From: an uncultured Clostridia bacterium
GTDB lineage: Bacteria > Bacillota > Clostridia > TANB77 > CAG-508
DNA length: 56,926 bases
Assembly (NCBI GenBank): GCA_944386655.1
Contig: CALXBX010000036.1
Location: forward strand, 1-56,926
Direction of reading: 5' to 3'
Of this stretch, positions 1 through 9,304 are shown one piece after another. Each line of letters opens with the position of its first letter. Within the stretch, counting starts at the first letter, position 1. The position numbers and the translations under genes were made by a program. The notes beneath the pieces are model-generated. The model worked only from the letters and a program-made list of their open reading frames with translations. It made no database searches and was not told the DNA's origin.

Positions 1-118
1 CATCTAATAAAATTATATCAAATTATGGTAACTAAATCAAGGCTAAGAATTTTTAATAAAGATTTGTGCCTTTCGCAGACGAAGCGAAAGCGAAGGCAAG
101 AAAGGAATGATAGTAAAA

Positions 119-1430
119 ATGGAAAAAACAGTAGCATTTTATACCTTACGGTTGTAAAGTAAATCAATATGAAACAAATGCTATGATAGAGCAGTTTATA
201 AAAGCAGGGTATACCATAAAAAATTTTACAGAAAAAGCAGATATCCATATTATTAATACTTGCACAGTTACCAATATGGCAGATAGAAAATCGAGACAAA
301 TGCTAAGAAAAGTAAAAGAGCATAATCCAGAAGGAATTTTAGTAGCTTGTGGTTGTTATGCCCAAGTGGCAAAAGAAGAATTAGAAAAAATACCAGAAAT
401 CAATCTTATATTAGGAATTAATGAAAAGAATAAAATAGTAGAATATGTAGAAAACTATGCAAAAGACCATTCCCAAAAAGAATGTATCACAGATGTTATG
501 TATCAAAAAGAGTTTTTAGACTTTGGAACAACAGAGTATACAGATAAAACGAGAGCAGTAGTAAAAGTACAAGATGGTTGTGATAGATTTTGTAGCTATT
601 GTATTATTCCCTATGCAAGAGGGCATGTAAGAAGTAGAAAAATAGAAAATGTAGTACAAGAAGTAGAAAAAATTGCGGAAGAAGGAATCAAAGAAGTAGT
701 CATTACTGGTATTCATATTGCCTCTTATGGGAAAGATTTTAAAGAGAAGAAAAATCTAATAGATTTATTAGAAGCAATAGAGCCAATTAGAGGAATAGAA
801 AGAATTCGTTTAGGTTCTTTAGAACCAACCATTATCACAAAAGAATTTTTAAATAGATTACAAAAATTAGAAAAAATATGTCCGCACTTCCATTTATCTT
901 TGCAAAGTGGATGTGATGCTACACTGCAAAGGATGAACCGAAAATATACTACAGAAGAATTTAGAACTAGCGTGCATCTTTTAAGAGAATATTATCCCGA
1001 TGTAGCATTAACTACCGATGTCATTGTAGGATTTCCGGGAGAAACGAAGGAAGAATTTAAGCAGACTTATGCATTCTTAAAAGAAATTGACTTTTATAAA
1101 ATGCACATTTTTCCTTATTCTCCTAGAAAAGGTACAAAAGCAGCTGTTATGCCAAACCAAGTAGAGGCAAAAATAAAAGAAGAAAGAAGTAAGAGACTAA
1201 TAGAATTATCTAACGAAAATGAAGCAAGACAAAACGAAAAAGAAATAGGAAAAATAGTAGAAGTATTATTAGAAGAAGAGGATGGAGAATTTTTGAAAGG
1301 GCATACTGCAAACTATCATCTGATAAAAGTAAAAATGAATCCACAATTTTTAAATACCATTCAAAAGGTAAAAGTAGAAAAAGTAGAAGAATTCGTGTCT
1401 TATGCAGTTGCAATTGAGCAAAATGTGTAA
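119..1430 (+). CDS. mtaB: tRNA (N6-threonylcarbamoyladenosine(37)) methylthiotransferase MtaB, interrupted by a +1 frameshift
   Basis: Radical-SAM enzyme that adds a methylthio group to t6A37 of tRNAs reading ANN codons. The radical-SAM motif CDRFCSYC and the N-terminal MTTase Cys residues (NTCTVTN, ACGCYAQ) are visible, followed by a C-terminal TRAM-like region. The natural start is ATG at 119, giving MEKTVAFYTL. An extra C at 149 then puts CGG TTG TAA in frame. Skipping that base gives GCKVNQYETNAM, the conserved first Cys motif of the family, and an unbroken frame to 1430 (about 436 aa, normal length). Without the shift the only in-frame ATG is at 183, and the protein would lack the first cluster Cys. 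This may be a real programmed frameshift, a recent mutation or a sequencing error; two more genes here show the same lesion. Confidence 0.9.
149..151 (+). other. Putative +1 frameshift site TTA-CGG-T in mtaB
   Basis: Zero-frame codons are ACC TTA CGG TTG TAA. Dropping C149 gives TTA GGT TGT AAA, which encodes L-G-C-K, the invariant family motif. It matches the sites at 17902 and 34488. Confidence 0.75.
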
Positions 1431-1469
1431 TATAATGTAAAACAATAAAAAAGCAGAGGAGAGAAGAAC

Positions 1470-3230
1470 ATGCAAGAAGTGAATTTAAAAGAAAAATATT
1501 TAAAATTTTTTGAAAGTAAAGGTCATAAAATTATACCAAGTGCACCACTTATTCCAGAAAATGATCCTACCTGTTTATTTAATACAGCAGGTATGCAACC
1601 ATTAGTACCATATTTAAAAGGACAACCACATCCATTAGGTACAAGATTAACAGACGTACAAAAATGTGTTAGATTAACCGATTTAGATGAAATTGGAGAT
1701 AAAACACATCATACTTTTTTTGAAATGCTTGGTAACTGGAGTTTAGGAGATTACTTCAAAAAAGAAGCTATTTCTTGGAGTTTTGAATTTTTAACAAAAG
1801 TGCTAAATATACCGGTAGAAAAACTAGCAGTTACTGTATTTGAAGGAGACGAAACAGTTCCAAGAGATGAAGAATCTGCAAATGTATGGAAAAGTTTAGG
1901 CATTCCAGAAGAAAGAATTAGTTATTTAGATGCAAGTAACAATTTTTGGATAGCAGGAGAAGAAGGACCTTGCGGACCAGATACAGAAATATTCTATTGG
2001 AGAAGTAATGAGCCAGTACCAGAAAAACATGACCCAGAAGATGAAAGATGGGTAGAAATATGGAATAATGTGTTCATGCAATACGAAAAGCATGCAGATG
2101 GTACAATTACAGAACTTCCAAAGAAAAATGTAGATACAGGTATGGGTGTAGAAAGAACAGTAGCTATTTTAGAGGGAGTAGACGATAACTATTTAACTTC
2201 GATTTGGAAAGATATTATAGAGAAAATTGTAGAAATGTCTCAAACTACCTATGAAAAAGATGCAAAGAGTATACGTATTATAGCAGACCATATTCGTACA
2301 GCTGTATTTATTGCAGCAGACGATTCGGGTATAAAACCATCTAATACAGACCAAGGATATATTTTAAGAAGACTAATTAGAAGGATGATAAGACATGCTA
2401 AGAAAATTGGTATCGATTTGGAAAGTGGATTTGAAAGAACCTTAGCAGAAATGATTATAGAAAAATATAAAGACTATTATCCAGAACTAACCAAAAACAA
2501 AGAAGTTGTGTTAGATGTTTTAAGTAACGAATTGAAAAAGTTTAATAAAACTCTAGAAAAAGGCTTAAAAGAATTTGAAAAAATGGTATCCCATTTACAA
2601 GGCAATAAAATGGACAAAGATTTAGCATTCAAACTTTATGATACTTATGGTTTTCCTCTAGAGCTAACCGTAGAATTAGCACATGAAAAAGGAATTGAAG
2701 TAGATGAAGAAGGTTTTGCACAAAAATTTAAAGAACATCAAGAAAAATCTAGAGCAGGTTCAGAGCAAAAATTTAAAGGTGGATTATCTGGAGATGGAGA
2801 AATGGAAACAAAATATCATACAGCAACCCATTTATTAAATGCAGCATTAAAAATAGTAGTCAATAAAGATGTTCATCAAAAAGGCTCTAATATTACGCCA
2901 GAAAGAATGCGTTTTGATTTTACCTGTGATCATAAATTAACAGACGAAGAGAAAAAGAAAACAGAGGACTTAGTAAATGAATGGATTAAAGAAGCACTTC
3001 CTGTTACAGTAGAAGAAATGAAAAAAGAAGATGCGTTAAAATCTGGAGCAGAATGTATGTTTATCGAAAAATATCCGGATATCGTTACCGTATATTCTAT
3101 TGGAAATGTATCAAAAGAATTATGTGGTGGACCACATGTGAAAAATACTTCAGAACTAGGACATTTTGTAATCAAAAAAGAAGAGGCAAGTTCAGCAGGA
3201 GTAAGACGTATTAAAGCAATTTTAGAGTAA
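1470..3230 (+). CDS. alaS: Alanine-tRNA ligase, short form without the C-terminal DHHA1/C-Ala domain
   Basis: Charges tRNA-Ala. The catalytic class II core is clear (TAGMQPLVPYLKG, RLTDVQKCVRLTD, HHTFFEMLGNWSLGDYF near the N-terminus; tRNA-recognition helices in the middle). The editing domain has HTATH at about residue 450 and CGGPH at about residue 552, the four metal-binding residues. The protein ends directly after the editing domain (GVRRIKAILE) at 586 aa, against about 870 aa in most bacteria; the oligomerisation/C-Ala part is absent and no remnant follows. The sequence style resembles the short alanyl-tRNA synthetases of candidate phyla radiation bacteria, which suggests an old transfer. 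It is preceded by AGAGGAGAG and lies 40 bp after mtaB, probably co-transcribed. Confidence 0.93.
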   Translation: MQEVNLKEKYLKFFESKGHKIIPSAPLIPENDPTCLFNTAGMQPLVPYLKGQPHPLGTRLTDVQKCVRLTDLDEIGDKTHHTFFEMLGNWSLGDYFKKEAISWSFEFLTKVLNIPVEKLAVTVFEGDETVPRDEESANVWKSLGIPEERISYLDASNNFWIAGEEGPCGPDTEIFYWRSNEPVPEKHDPEDERWVEIWNNVFMQYEKHADGTITELPKKNVDTGMGVERTVAILEGVDDNYLTSIWKDIIEKIVEMSQTTYEKDAKSIRIIADHIRTAVFIAADDSGIKPSNTDQGYILRRLIRRMIRHAKKIGIDLESGFERTLAEMIIEKYKDYYPELTKNKEVVLDVLSNELKKFNKTLEKGLKEFEKMVSHLQGNKMDKDLAFKLYDTYGFPLELTVELAHEKGIEVDEEGFAQKFKEHQEKSRAGSEQKFKGGLSGDGEMETKYHTATHLLNAALKIVVNKDVHQKGSNITPERMRFDFTCDHKLTDEEKKKTEDLVNEWIKEALPVTVEEMKKEDALKSGAECMFIEKYPDIVTVYSIGNVSKELCGGPHVKNTSELGHFVIKKEEASSAGVRRIKAILE

Positions 3231-3266
3231 ACTTTTAAAAAGAGAATAGGAATTTAATAAAGTAGA

Positions 3267-3282
3267 GGAGATAGTTATCTCC
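3267..3282. repeat. Small perfect hairpin upstream of hinT
   Basis: GGAGATA and TATCTCC flank a 2-nt spacer just before the AAGGAAGGAG ribosome binding site of hinT. It could be a processing or weak attenuation structure between alaS and hinT; there is no T-run, so it is not a terminator. Confidence 0.4.
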
Positions 3283-3301
3283 CATAAGGAAGGAGTTAAT
3301 C

Positions 3302-3649
3302 ATGGAAGATTGTGTTTTTTGTAAAATTATAAAAGGAGAAATTCCTACTGAGAAAGTATATGAAACAGAGGAAATATTAGCTTTCAAAGATATTAATCCA
3401 GCAGCACCTATTCATATTTTAGTAGTACCTAAAAAACACATTAGCATGCTAACTGATTTAAAACCAGAAGACGAAGCATTGATTGGTAAAATTTATACCA
3501 CTATTAATAAGATTGCAGAGCAAGAAGGATTTAAAGAACAAGGTTATCGAGTAATTGCTAATTGTGGAAGAGATTCTGGACAAGAGGTAATGCATATTCA
3601 TTTTCATGTATTAGGTGGTAAAAAATTAGGAGATAAAATTGTAGGTTAG
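3302..3649 (+). CDS. HIT family nucleotide hydrolase (HinT-like)
   Basis: Small cytoplasmic purine-nucleoside phosphoramidase/adenylyl hydrolase of the histidine triad superfamily. It begins with CVFCKIIKGEIP, the usual HinT opening, and ends with the catalytic triad H-I-H-F-H (MHIHFHVLGGKKLG) around residue 100. The 115 aa length is normal. The start has a good AAGGAAGGAG site. It follows alaS by 71 bp and is closed by a clear intrinsic terminator, so mtaB-alaS-hinT probably form one operon. Confidence 0.95.
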   Translation: MEDCVFCKIIKGEIPTEKVYETEEILAFKDINPAAPIHILVVPKKHISMLTDLKPEDEALIGKIYTTINKIAEQEGFKEQGYRVIANCGRDSGQEVMHIHFHVLGGKKLGDKIVG

Positions 3650-3657
3650 TAGAAAAA

Positions 3658-3685
3658 TGGACTGTAGTAATACAGTTCATTTTTT
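3658..3685 (+). terminator. Intrinsic terminator after hinT
   Basis: Stem TGGACTGTA / TACAGTTCA (one G-T pair), loop GTAA, then a run of T. Confidence 0.85.
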
Positions 3686-3708
3686 CTATAAGAAAGCTAA
3701 AAAAGCAA

Positions 3709-3737
3709 TTGATAAGAAAGGCAATTTGTGGTATAAT
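3709..3737 (+). promoter_or_regulatory. SigA-type promoter for the sortase pair
   Basis: TTGATA (3709-3714), 17-nt spacer, TATAAT (3732-3737). This shows that the longer open frame beginning at TTG 3709 overlaps the -35 box and that the true start is ATG 3772. Confidence 0.8.
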
Positions 3738-3771
3738 AAAAATAGAAATGAGAAAAAAAGGAGAAAAAGAT

Positions 3772-4449
3772 ATGTTTGAGAATAAATATGGAAAATTATT
3801 AACAGGTCTTTTAATTGCAGGTATTGTTGTTATTGTAGCAGTACTTATCTTTTTAGGTGTGCAATTAATTCAAAGTAATACGATTCAAGCAGGAGCAGAG
3901 GATGCCGTAGATGATTTTCAAACAATGCTTAATGCGCAAAAAGAAAATGTTATGACTAATGAACAAAATACAGAATTAACTGCACCAATTATAGGCGTAA
4001 ATGAAATGGTAGTGCAAGGGGGAAGCAATACAAATAATGAATTGGAATATGAGGGATTTCCAATGGTTGGATCTATAGAAATTCCAGCTACAGATTTAAA
4101 ATCACCTATTTTAAAAGAAGCAAGTAGAGATGCTATAAAAGTTGCAATTGCTATTTATAATGATAGTGGACCTGGCTTAAATCAAGTAGGAAATACGGTT
4201 TTAGTAGGGCACAATTATAGAAATGGAACTTTCTTTTCCGATAATAAAAAATTAGTAGAAGGCGATAAAATTTATATTACGGATACAACAGGAAATAGAG
4301 TAGAATATACAATTTATAAAACCTATATTACTTCGCCAGAAGATTCTTCTTATATAGATAGAGATACTGAGGGAAGAAGAGAAATTTCTTTAACTACTTG
4401 TACAGATGACACAAATAGTAGATTAATTATATGGGCAACAGCAGATTAG
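3772..4449 (+). CDS. Sortase family transpeptidase (class D-like), copy 1
   Basis: Membrane-anchored cysteine transpeptidase that attaches surface proteins carrying an LPXTG-like signal, or acts on pilin-type substrates. It has an N-terminal transmembrane helix (residues about 10-33), a linker, then the sortase beta-barrel with catalytic His in LVGHNYRNGTFF, Cys in SLTTCTDD and Arg in NSRLIIWA. The start at 3772 is preceded by AAAAAGGAG. It is 18 bp upstream of a close paralogue with the same GHNYR.G.FF.NNKKL signature, which indicates tandem duplication. No substrate gene is adjacent; a distant LPKTG protein with a third sortase lies at 38.1-39.5 kb. Confidence 0.9.
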   Translation: MFENKYGKLLTGLLIAGIVVIVAVLIFLGVQLIQSNTIQAGAEDAVDDFQTMLNAQKENVMTNEQNTELTAPIIGVNEMVVQGGSNTNNELEYEGFPMVGSIEIPATDLKSPILKEASRDAIKVAIAIYNDSGPGLNQVGNTVLVGHNYRNGTFFSDNKKLVEGDKIYITDTTGNRVEYTIYKTYITSPEDSSYIDRDTEGRREISLTTCTDDTNSRLIIWATAD

Positions 4450-4467
4450 AAAGAGAGGAAAATCCTA

Positions 4468-5133
4468 ATGAAGCACAAATTTGACAAATTTTTAACGGTT
4501 CTAATAGTCATTATTGTTGTTATTGTAATAGCATTGTTGGGATATTTAGCTTATGATTTTTTAAGCAAATATTTTGGAAAAAAAGATGCAGAAACAGCAG
4601 TAGATGACTTTGAACAGCAAGTAATACAAGAGGAAGAAACAAATACACAACCAGAGGAAAATATACAACAGCAAGAACCACCAACTACAGAAAATACAAC
4701 TTCTAATACTTCTACAAGTAGTAAAAAAACATATACCTATAAAGGCTATAATATGATAGGAACCATTCAGATTCCAAAAACAAAAATAAAATGTCCTGTA
4801 GTAGATACGGTAACACCAAGTTCTATTGTAGCAGCAGTGGCAGTGCTTTACGGTCCAGGTTTAAACCAAGTAGGAAATACAGTTATAGTAGGGCATAATT
4901 ATAGAGATGGAAGTTTCTTTTCCAATAACAAAAAGTTAGTAGTAGGAGATAAAATTTATATAACAGATACAACAGGAAATAAAGTAGAATATACTATTTA
5001 CAATACATATATCGCTTCTGACCAAGATTTTAGTTATGCTGTAAGAGATACGGGCGGAAAAAGAGAAATTTCTTTATCTACTTGTACAGAAAATGTAAAT
5101 CAAAGATTAGTTATTTGGGCAAGAGCAGACTGA
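4468..5133 (+). CDS. Sortase family transpeptidase (class D-like), copy 2
   Basis: Tandem paralogue of the preceding gene, 221 aa. It has an N-terminal membrane helix (residues about 9-31), then a longer Glu/Gln/Thr-rich linker (residues about 45-90) that probably spans the cell wall, then the catalytic domain with His in VGHNYRDGSFF, Cys in SLSTCTEN and Arg in NQRLVIWA. All three active-site residues are present, so it should be active. It probably forms an operon with copy 1. A member of the palindromic repeat family lies just after the stop codon. Confidence 0.9.
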   Translation: MKHKFDKFLTVLIVIIVVIVIALLGYLAYDFLSKYFGKKDAETAVDDFEQQVIQEEETNTQPEENIQQQEPPTTENTTSNTSTSSKKTYTYKGYNMIGTIQIPKTKIKCPVVDTVTPSSIVAAVAVLYGPGLNQVGNTVIVGHNYRDGSFFSNNKKLVVGDKIYITDTTGNKVEYTIYNTYIASDQDFSYAVRDTGGKREISLSTCTENVNQRLVIWARAD

Positions 5134-5140
5134 TAAAATT

Positions 5141-5171
5141 GTGAACTTTAAGGAACGTCCCTAATGTTCAC
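5141..5171. repeat. Palindromic repeat family R, copy R1 (GTGAAC arms)
   Basis: Arms GTGAACTTTA and TAATGTTCAC around the core AGGAACGTCCC. It is related to copies at 19462, 19622, 22601, 25608, 50227 and 50391. This is the only copy whose + strand, read in the direction of the upstream gene, shows GGAACGTCCC rather than GGGACGTTCC. Confidence 0.75.
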
Positions 5172-5221
5172 AAAGTTTATTATGACTTCACAAAAAACAA
5201 AAAAATTTATTGGTAAATCTT

Positions 5222-5250
5222 TTGACTTTTACCAAAAATTATAGTATAAT
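5222..5250 (+). promoter_or_regulatory. SigA-type promoter for carD
   Basis: TTGACT (5222-5227), 17-nt spacer, TATAAT (5245-5250), 82 bp before the carD start codon. Confidence 0.8.
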
Positions 5251-5331
5251 ATAAATGGTGGTTAAAAAAGAGAACGAAAAATTTTCTTCTTTACCGAAAA
5301 GTAAAAAAGCTAGAAGGGAGTGTCAAAATAA

Positions 5332-5916
5332 ATGTTTAATGTAGGTGATAAAATTGTATATCCAATGCATGGAGCAGGAACAATTGATGCAATAGAGGAG
5401 AAAGATATTTTAGGAGAAAAACAGGCATATTATATTATAAAAATGCCAGGAGAGGTAAAAGTAATGGTGCCAACTGCAAGAGCAGAGGAAATTGGCGTAA
5501 GAAATGTAATAGATAAAGAAAATGCAGGAAAAGTATTAGCCATATTAGAAGAAAATGAAACAGAAATGTCTAATAACTGGAATAAAAGATACAGAGATAA
5601 TATGGAAAAAATGAAAAGCGGAGACATCTATGAAGTGGCAGATGTAGTAAGAAATCTAGCTTTTAAGCAAAAAGAAAAAGGTTTATCTACTGGAGAAAAG
5701 AAAATGCTTAATAATGCAAAACAAATCTTAGTGAGTGAACTTGTTTTAGCAGAGCATGCATCTCAAGAAGATGTAGAAAAGATGGTGGACAATAAAATAG
5801 AGATGTCTTTTGAAGAATACAAGGTACATGATGATGTTCATGTAAATCCTAGTGAGATGGGAAAAGATGTTGTGAAAAAGTTTATTCCTTTTGATGGAAC
5901 GGGAACTCAAGTATAA
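5332..5916 (+). CDS. CarD/CdnL/TRCF-family RNA polymerase-binding regulator
   Basis: Binds the RNA polymerase beta subunit through an N-terminal Tudor-like domain and influences open-complex formation. The first 60 residues show the RID signature (VGDKIVYPMHGAGTI, KMPGEVKVMVPT), followed by a helical DNA-binding part (NWNKRYRDNMEKMKSGDIYEVA). At 194 aa it is somewhat longer than most family members because of an acidic C-terminal tail. It is monocistronic, with its own promoter and terminator. A related RID domain is present in Mfd at about residue 503. Confidence 0.92.
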   Translation: MFNVGDKIVYPMHGAGTIDAIEEKDILGEKQAYYIIKMPGEVKVMVPTARAEEIGVRNVIDKENAGKVLAILEENETEMSNNWNKRYRDNMEKMKSGDIYEVADVVRNLAFKQKEKGLSTGEKKMLNNAKQILVSELVLAEHASQEDVEKMVDNKIEMSFEEYKVHDDVHVNPSEMGKDVVKKFIPFDGTGTQV

Positions 5917-5946
5917 AATAAAAACTACATAAAATGACCACGTAAG

Positions 5947-5974
5947 AAAATGACGAAATTTATCGTCATTTTTT
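5947..5974 (+). terminator. Intrinsic terminator after carD
   Basis: Stem AAAATGACGA / TCGTCATTTT, followed by T residues. Confidence 0.85.
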
Positions 5975-5998
5975 CGCGTCTGAAAAAGGATAGACTAA

Positions 5999-6061
5999 AT
6001 GACAAAAAGAATAAGAAAAAATAAAATTTGACAAAAAGGATAAGAAAAAAATAGAATTTTA
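5999..6061. repeat. Imperfect tandem repeat of about 30 bp carrying duplicated -35-like boxes
   Basis: Two units of the form TGACAAAAAGRATAAGAAAA followed by an A/T stretch. The second unit supplies the TTGACA box of the dnaG promoter; the first may be a duplicated remnant. Confidence 0.5.
6028..6057 (+). promoter_or_regulatory. Promoter for dnaG-rpoD
   Basis: TTGACA (6028-6033), 18-nt spacer, TAGAAT (6052-6057). Confidence 0.6.
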
Positions 6062-6132
6062 CATAATATAAAAGAAGGATTTACATTTATTATGTCGAAT
6101 AATATAATTATGATGAAGAAAGGTAGTCCAGA

Positions 6133-7926
6133 ATGGTACGATATAGTGAAGAAATTATTGATGAAGTGAGAAGTAAAAATGATATTGTAGATGTGATATC
6201 GCAATATGTTGTTTTAAAAAGAAGTGGTAGAAACTTTTTTGGTCTTTGTCCATTCCATAAAGAAAAATCACCTTCTTTTTCTGTCTCACCAGATAAGCAA
6301 ATTTTTCACTGCTTTGGATGTGGCGTAGGTGGCAATGTATTTCATTTTGTGAGCAAAATAGAAAATATCAATTTTCGAGAAACTGTAGAAATGTTGGCAG
6401 AAAAAGCGGGAGTACAACTGCCTACCTTAGAAAATGATGTAGACAATAAAACATTGGAATTAAAGAAAAAAGTATACGAAATAAACCAAATTGCGGCTGA
6501 ATTTTATCATCAAAATTTATATGATACAGCAAAAGCAAAACCGGCACAAGAGTATGTAAAGAAAAGAAAACTAGATAACAAAACATTAAAAAACTTTTTA
6601 ATAGGTTATGCGGGAAATTATAATGAATTGTATCAATTGCTAAAACAAAAAGGTTATACAGAAGAAGAAATATTGGCATCCAGTTTAGTGAAAAAAATGC
6701 CAGATGGCAAATATATCGATTCTTTTCGCAAAAGACTTATGTTTCCTATTCAAGATGTTAGAAACCGTGTTATTGCATTTGGAGGAAGAGTATTAGACGA
6801 TAGTAAACCTAAATACATCAATTCTCCAGAAAATATTGTGTATAGTAAGGGAAGGCATTTATTCGGATTAAATGTTGCTAAAAGAGCAGAAGCAAAAATG
6901 AAAAGAATTATTATTGTAGAAGGATATATGGACGCTATCTCCCTTCACCAAAGAGGAATACATAATGCAGTAGCATCTCTTGGTACAGCCTTAACAGAGG
7001 CACAAGGACATTTACTTCGCAATAATAGTGAACAGGTTATTATCGGTTATGACGCAGATGGAGCTGGACAAGCAGCTACGATGAGAGGATTAGAAATTTT
7101 GCAAAGTATGGGATGTGATATTCGTATATTGCAAATTGAAGGTGCAAAAGATCCGGATGAATTTGTAGTAAAATATGGACCAGAGAGATTTCAAAAACAA
7201 GTAGATAAGGCTATTTCTCTAGTAGAATATAAAGTAAAAGTGTTACGAAATACACTAAATATAGAGCAAACCAATGATAAAATAAAATTCTTAAAAGAAA
7301 TTGCCAAAGTACTTTCTCAAATAGATAATGAAATAGAAAGAGAAGTTTATGCAGATAAAATTGCTAGAGAATATCAAATTTCCAAAGAAGCGATTTATGC
7401 AGAAATAGAAAAATTAAAAAGACCAGTAGGACAAGGAAAAAAATTATTAGAAAGTGCAAAGCCACAAATCCATGCGGAAAAGAAAGAAGAAGTAGTACAA
7501 GCAGATAGTAAAAGAGAGCGTTTAATGATATATTTACTTGTTAATTATCCAGAGGAAAGCTATCTACCTTTAAAACAAACGATTGCACCAGAAGATTTTA
7601 CAGAAAAAAGAAATCAAGAAATTGTAAGAAAATTGTATGAAGAAATCGAAAAAGGAAATAGTAATATAAGTAATACATTATTAGATTGCTTTGAAGACGA
7701 AGAAACTATCAATTATTTATCTTGGATTATGGCATACGATTTTGAAATTACAGAATTAGATAAATGTATTGAAGATGTAATTAATAGTTATACAAAGGAA
7801 AAAACAATAAAGAGAAGAAACGAAATTCTTAAACAATTAGAAAATAAAAATATCAGTAGAGAAGAAGCAGAAGATTTAGAAAAAGAATTGAATGATATCA
7901 TCATAAGCCTAGCAAAAATGAAATAG
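6133..7926 (+). CDS. dnaG: DNA primase
   Basis: Synthesises RNA primers at the replication fork. The N-terminal CHC2 zinc finger has C39, H42, C60 and C63 (LCPFHKEKSPSF, FHCFGCG). The TOPRIM core shows IIIVEGYMDA at about residue 258 and GYDADGAGQ at about residue 303. A helicase-binding C-terminal region follows, to 597 aa. It is preceded by AAGAAAGG and sits 13 bp upstream of rpoD in the conserved dnaG-rpoD arrangement. Confidence 0.97.
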   Translation: MVRYSEEIIDEVRSKNDIVDVISQYVVLKRSGRNFFGLCPFHKEKSPSFSVSPDKQIFHCFGCGVGGNVFHFVSKIENINFRETVEMLAEKAGVQLPTLENDVDNKTLELKKKVYEINQIAAEFYHQNLYDTAKAKPAQEYVKKRKLDNKTLKNFLIGYAGNYNELYQLLKQKGYTEEEILASSLVKKMPDGKYIDSFRKRLMFPIQDVRNRVIAFGGRVLDDSKPKYINSPENIVYSKGRHLFGLNVAKRAEAKMKRIIIVEGYMDAISLHQRGIHNAVASLGTALTEAQGHLLRNNSEQVIIGYDADGAGQAATMRGLEILQSMGCDIRILQIEGAKDPDEFVVKYGPERFQKQVDKAISLVEYKVKVLRNTLNIEQTNDKIKFLKEIAKVLSQIDNEIEREVYADKIAREYQISKEAIYAEIEKLKRPVGQGKKLLESAKPQIHAEKKEEVVQADSKRERLMIYLLVNYPEESYLPLKQTIAPEDFTEKRNQEIVRKLYEEIEKGNSNISNTLLDCFEDEETINYLSWIMAYDFEITELDKCIEDVINSYTKEKTIKRRNEILKQLENKNISREEAEDLEKELNDIIISLAKMK

Positions 7927-7939
7927 GAGGGATTATTAA

Positions 7940-9193
7940 GTGAAAGAAGCTGAAAAAAAGGAAGAAATGAAAAATACTAAAATAGAAACTCAAAAAAAGG
8001 AGCAAAAAAGTAAAAAAGAAAGCGAAGAATTAAAATTAAAAAAAGCTATAGAAAATAAAAATAAAGAAAAAACAGAAAAAATAGAAAATACAGCAAAAAA
8101 TATAGAAGAAAGCAAAAAATCCGAAGAAGATAAAGTAAAAGAAATTATAGAAAAAGCAAAATCAAAAGGAAAAATTACTTATGGAGAACTTGCTACAGAA
8201 TTAGATGAGGCAAACCCAGACCAAATAGATAAAGTATTTGATGCTTTTGAAGATTTAGGCGTAGATATTTTGCAAGAAGATTTAGAAGAACCAGATATAG
8301 AAGATTTGCAAGAAGTAGAAGATATTCCTGTGGAGGAATTAGACTTAAATAATATGGATGGGGTAAATATAGATGACCCAGTTAGAATGTATTTAAGAGA
8401 AATTGGTAGAATCCCACTACTTACTTATGATGAAGAGCTAGACCTTGCAAAAAGAGTACTAGAAGGAGACGAAGAAGCAAAACAAAAATTGGTAGAATCT
8501 AACTTAAGATTGGTGGTTAGTATTGCAAAGAAATATGTAGGAAGAGGTATGCTATTCTTAGATTTAATTCAAGAAGGAAACATGGGATTAATAAAAGCCG
8601 TAGAAAAATTTGATTATACAAAGGGATTTAAATTCAGTACTTATGCAACTTGGTGGATTAGACAAGCTATTACTAGAGCAATAGCAGACCAGGCAAGAAC
8701 CATAAGAATACCAGTGCATATGGTAGAAACCATAAACAAATTAATACGTACTTCTAGACATTTATTACAACAAATGGGAAGAGAACCAACCCCAGAAGAA
8801 ATTGCAAAAGAAATGGAAATTCCAGTAGAAAAAGTAATGGAAATACAAAAAATTGCACAAGACCCAGTATCTTTAGAAACACCAATAGGAGAAGAGGATG
8901 ATAGCCACTTAGGAGACTTTATTCAAGATGATGATAGCCCAGCGCCACAAGATTCTGCAGCCTATACTATGTTAAAAGAACAACTAGAAGAGGTAATGAA
9001 TACATTAACACCAAGAGAAGCAAAAGTATTAAAATTGAGATTTGGACTAGAAGATGGAAAGGCACGTACCCTAGAAGAAGTAGGAAAAGAATTCATGGTA
9101 ACAAGAGAAAGAATTAGACAAATAGAAGCAAAAGCGCTAAGAAAGCTAAGACATCCAAGCAGAAGTAAAAAATTAAAAGATTATATGAATTAA
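7940..9193 (+). CDS. rpoD: Primary RNA polymerase sigma factor SigA/RpoD
   Basis: Housekeeping sigma-70 factor. It starts at GTG 7940, nine bases after AGGAGG. The first 65 residues are almost entirely Lys/Glu and probably disordered, an extension longer than in Bacillus SigA. A region 1.1-like helical domain follows ([16 protein letters not shown]). Region 1.2-2 starts near residue 144 ([34 protein letters not shown]), region 3 is intact, and region 4 carries [18 protein letters not shown]. The promoters seen in this window (TTGACA-N17-TATAAT) fit its specificity. Confidence 0.97.
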   Translation: MKEAEKKEEMKNTKIETQKKEQKSKKESEELKLKKAIENKNKEKTEKIENTAKNIEESKKSEEDKVKEIIEKAKSKGKITYGELATELDEANPDQIDKVFDAFEDLGVDILQEDLEEPDIEDLQEVEDIPVEELDLNNMDGVNIDDPVRMYLREIGRIPLLTYDEELDLAKRVLEGDEEAKQKLVESNLRLVVSIAKKYVGRGMLFLDLIQEGNMGLIKAVEKFDYTKGFKFSTYATWWIRQAITRAIADQARTIRIPVHMVETINKLIRTSRHLLQQMGREPTPEEIAKEMEIPVEKVMEIQKIAQDPVSLETPIGEEDDSHLGDFIQDDDSPAPQDSAAYTMLKEQLEEVMNTLTPREAKVLKLRFGLEDGKARTLEEVGKEFMVTRERIRQIEAKALRKLRHPSRSKKLKDYMN

Positions 9194-9198
9194 TAAAA

Positions 9199-9230
9199 AA
9201 ATTGGTCAAATAAATCTGACCAATTTTTTT
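9199..9230 (+). terminator. Intrinsic terminator after rpoD
   Basis: Stem AAATTGGTCA / TGACCAATTT, then seven T. Confidence 0.9.
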
Positions 9231-9304
9231 GCGTGAATGGGGAAGGAATTTTTGACAATATTTTTTGTAAAATATTCACTTTGGCTGATTCAAATTCTCA
9301 AAAT

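Noticed and set aside
61..118. Hairpin around GCCTTTCGC upstream of mtaB as a riboswitch or terminator
   Set aside because: The pairing is imperfect, there is no T-run, and too little upstream sequence is available to judge.
1470..3300. alaS truncated by a recent nonsense or frameshift mutation
   Set aside because: No DHHA1-like coding remnant follows in any frame; the next gene begins 71 bp later with a normal SD.
3709..3771. Longer N-terminus for the first sortase starting at TTG 3709
   Set aside because: TTG 3709 is the -35 box of a TTGATA-N17-TATAAT promoter, and ATG 3772 has a proper SD.
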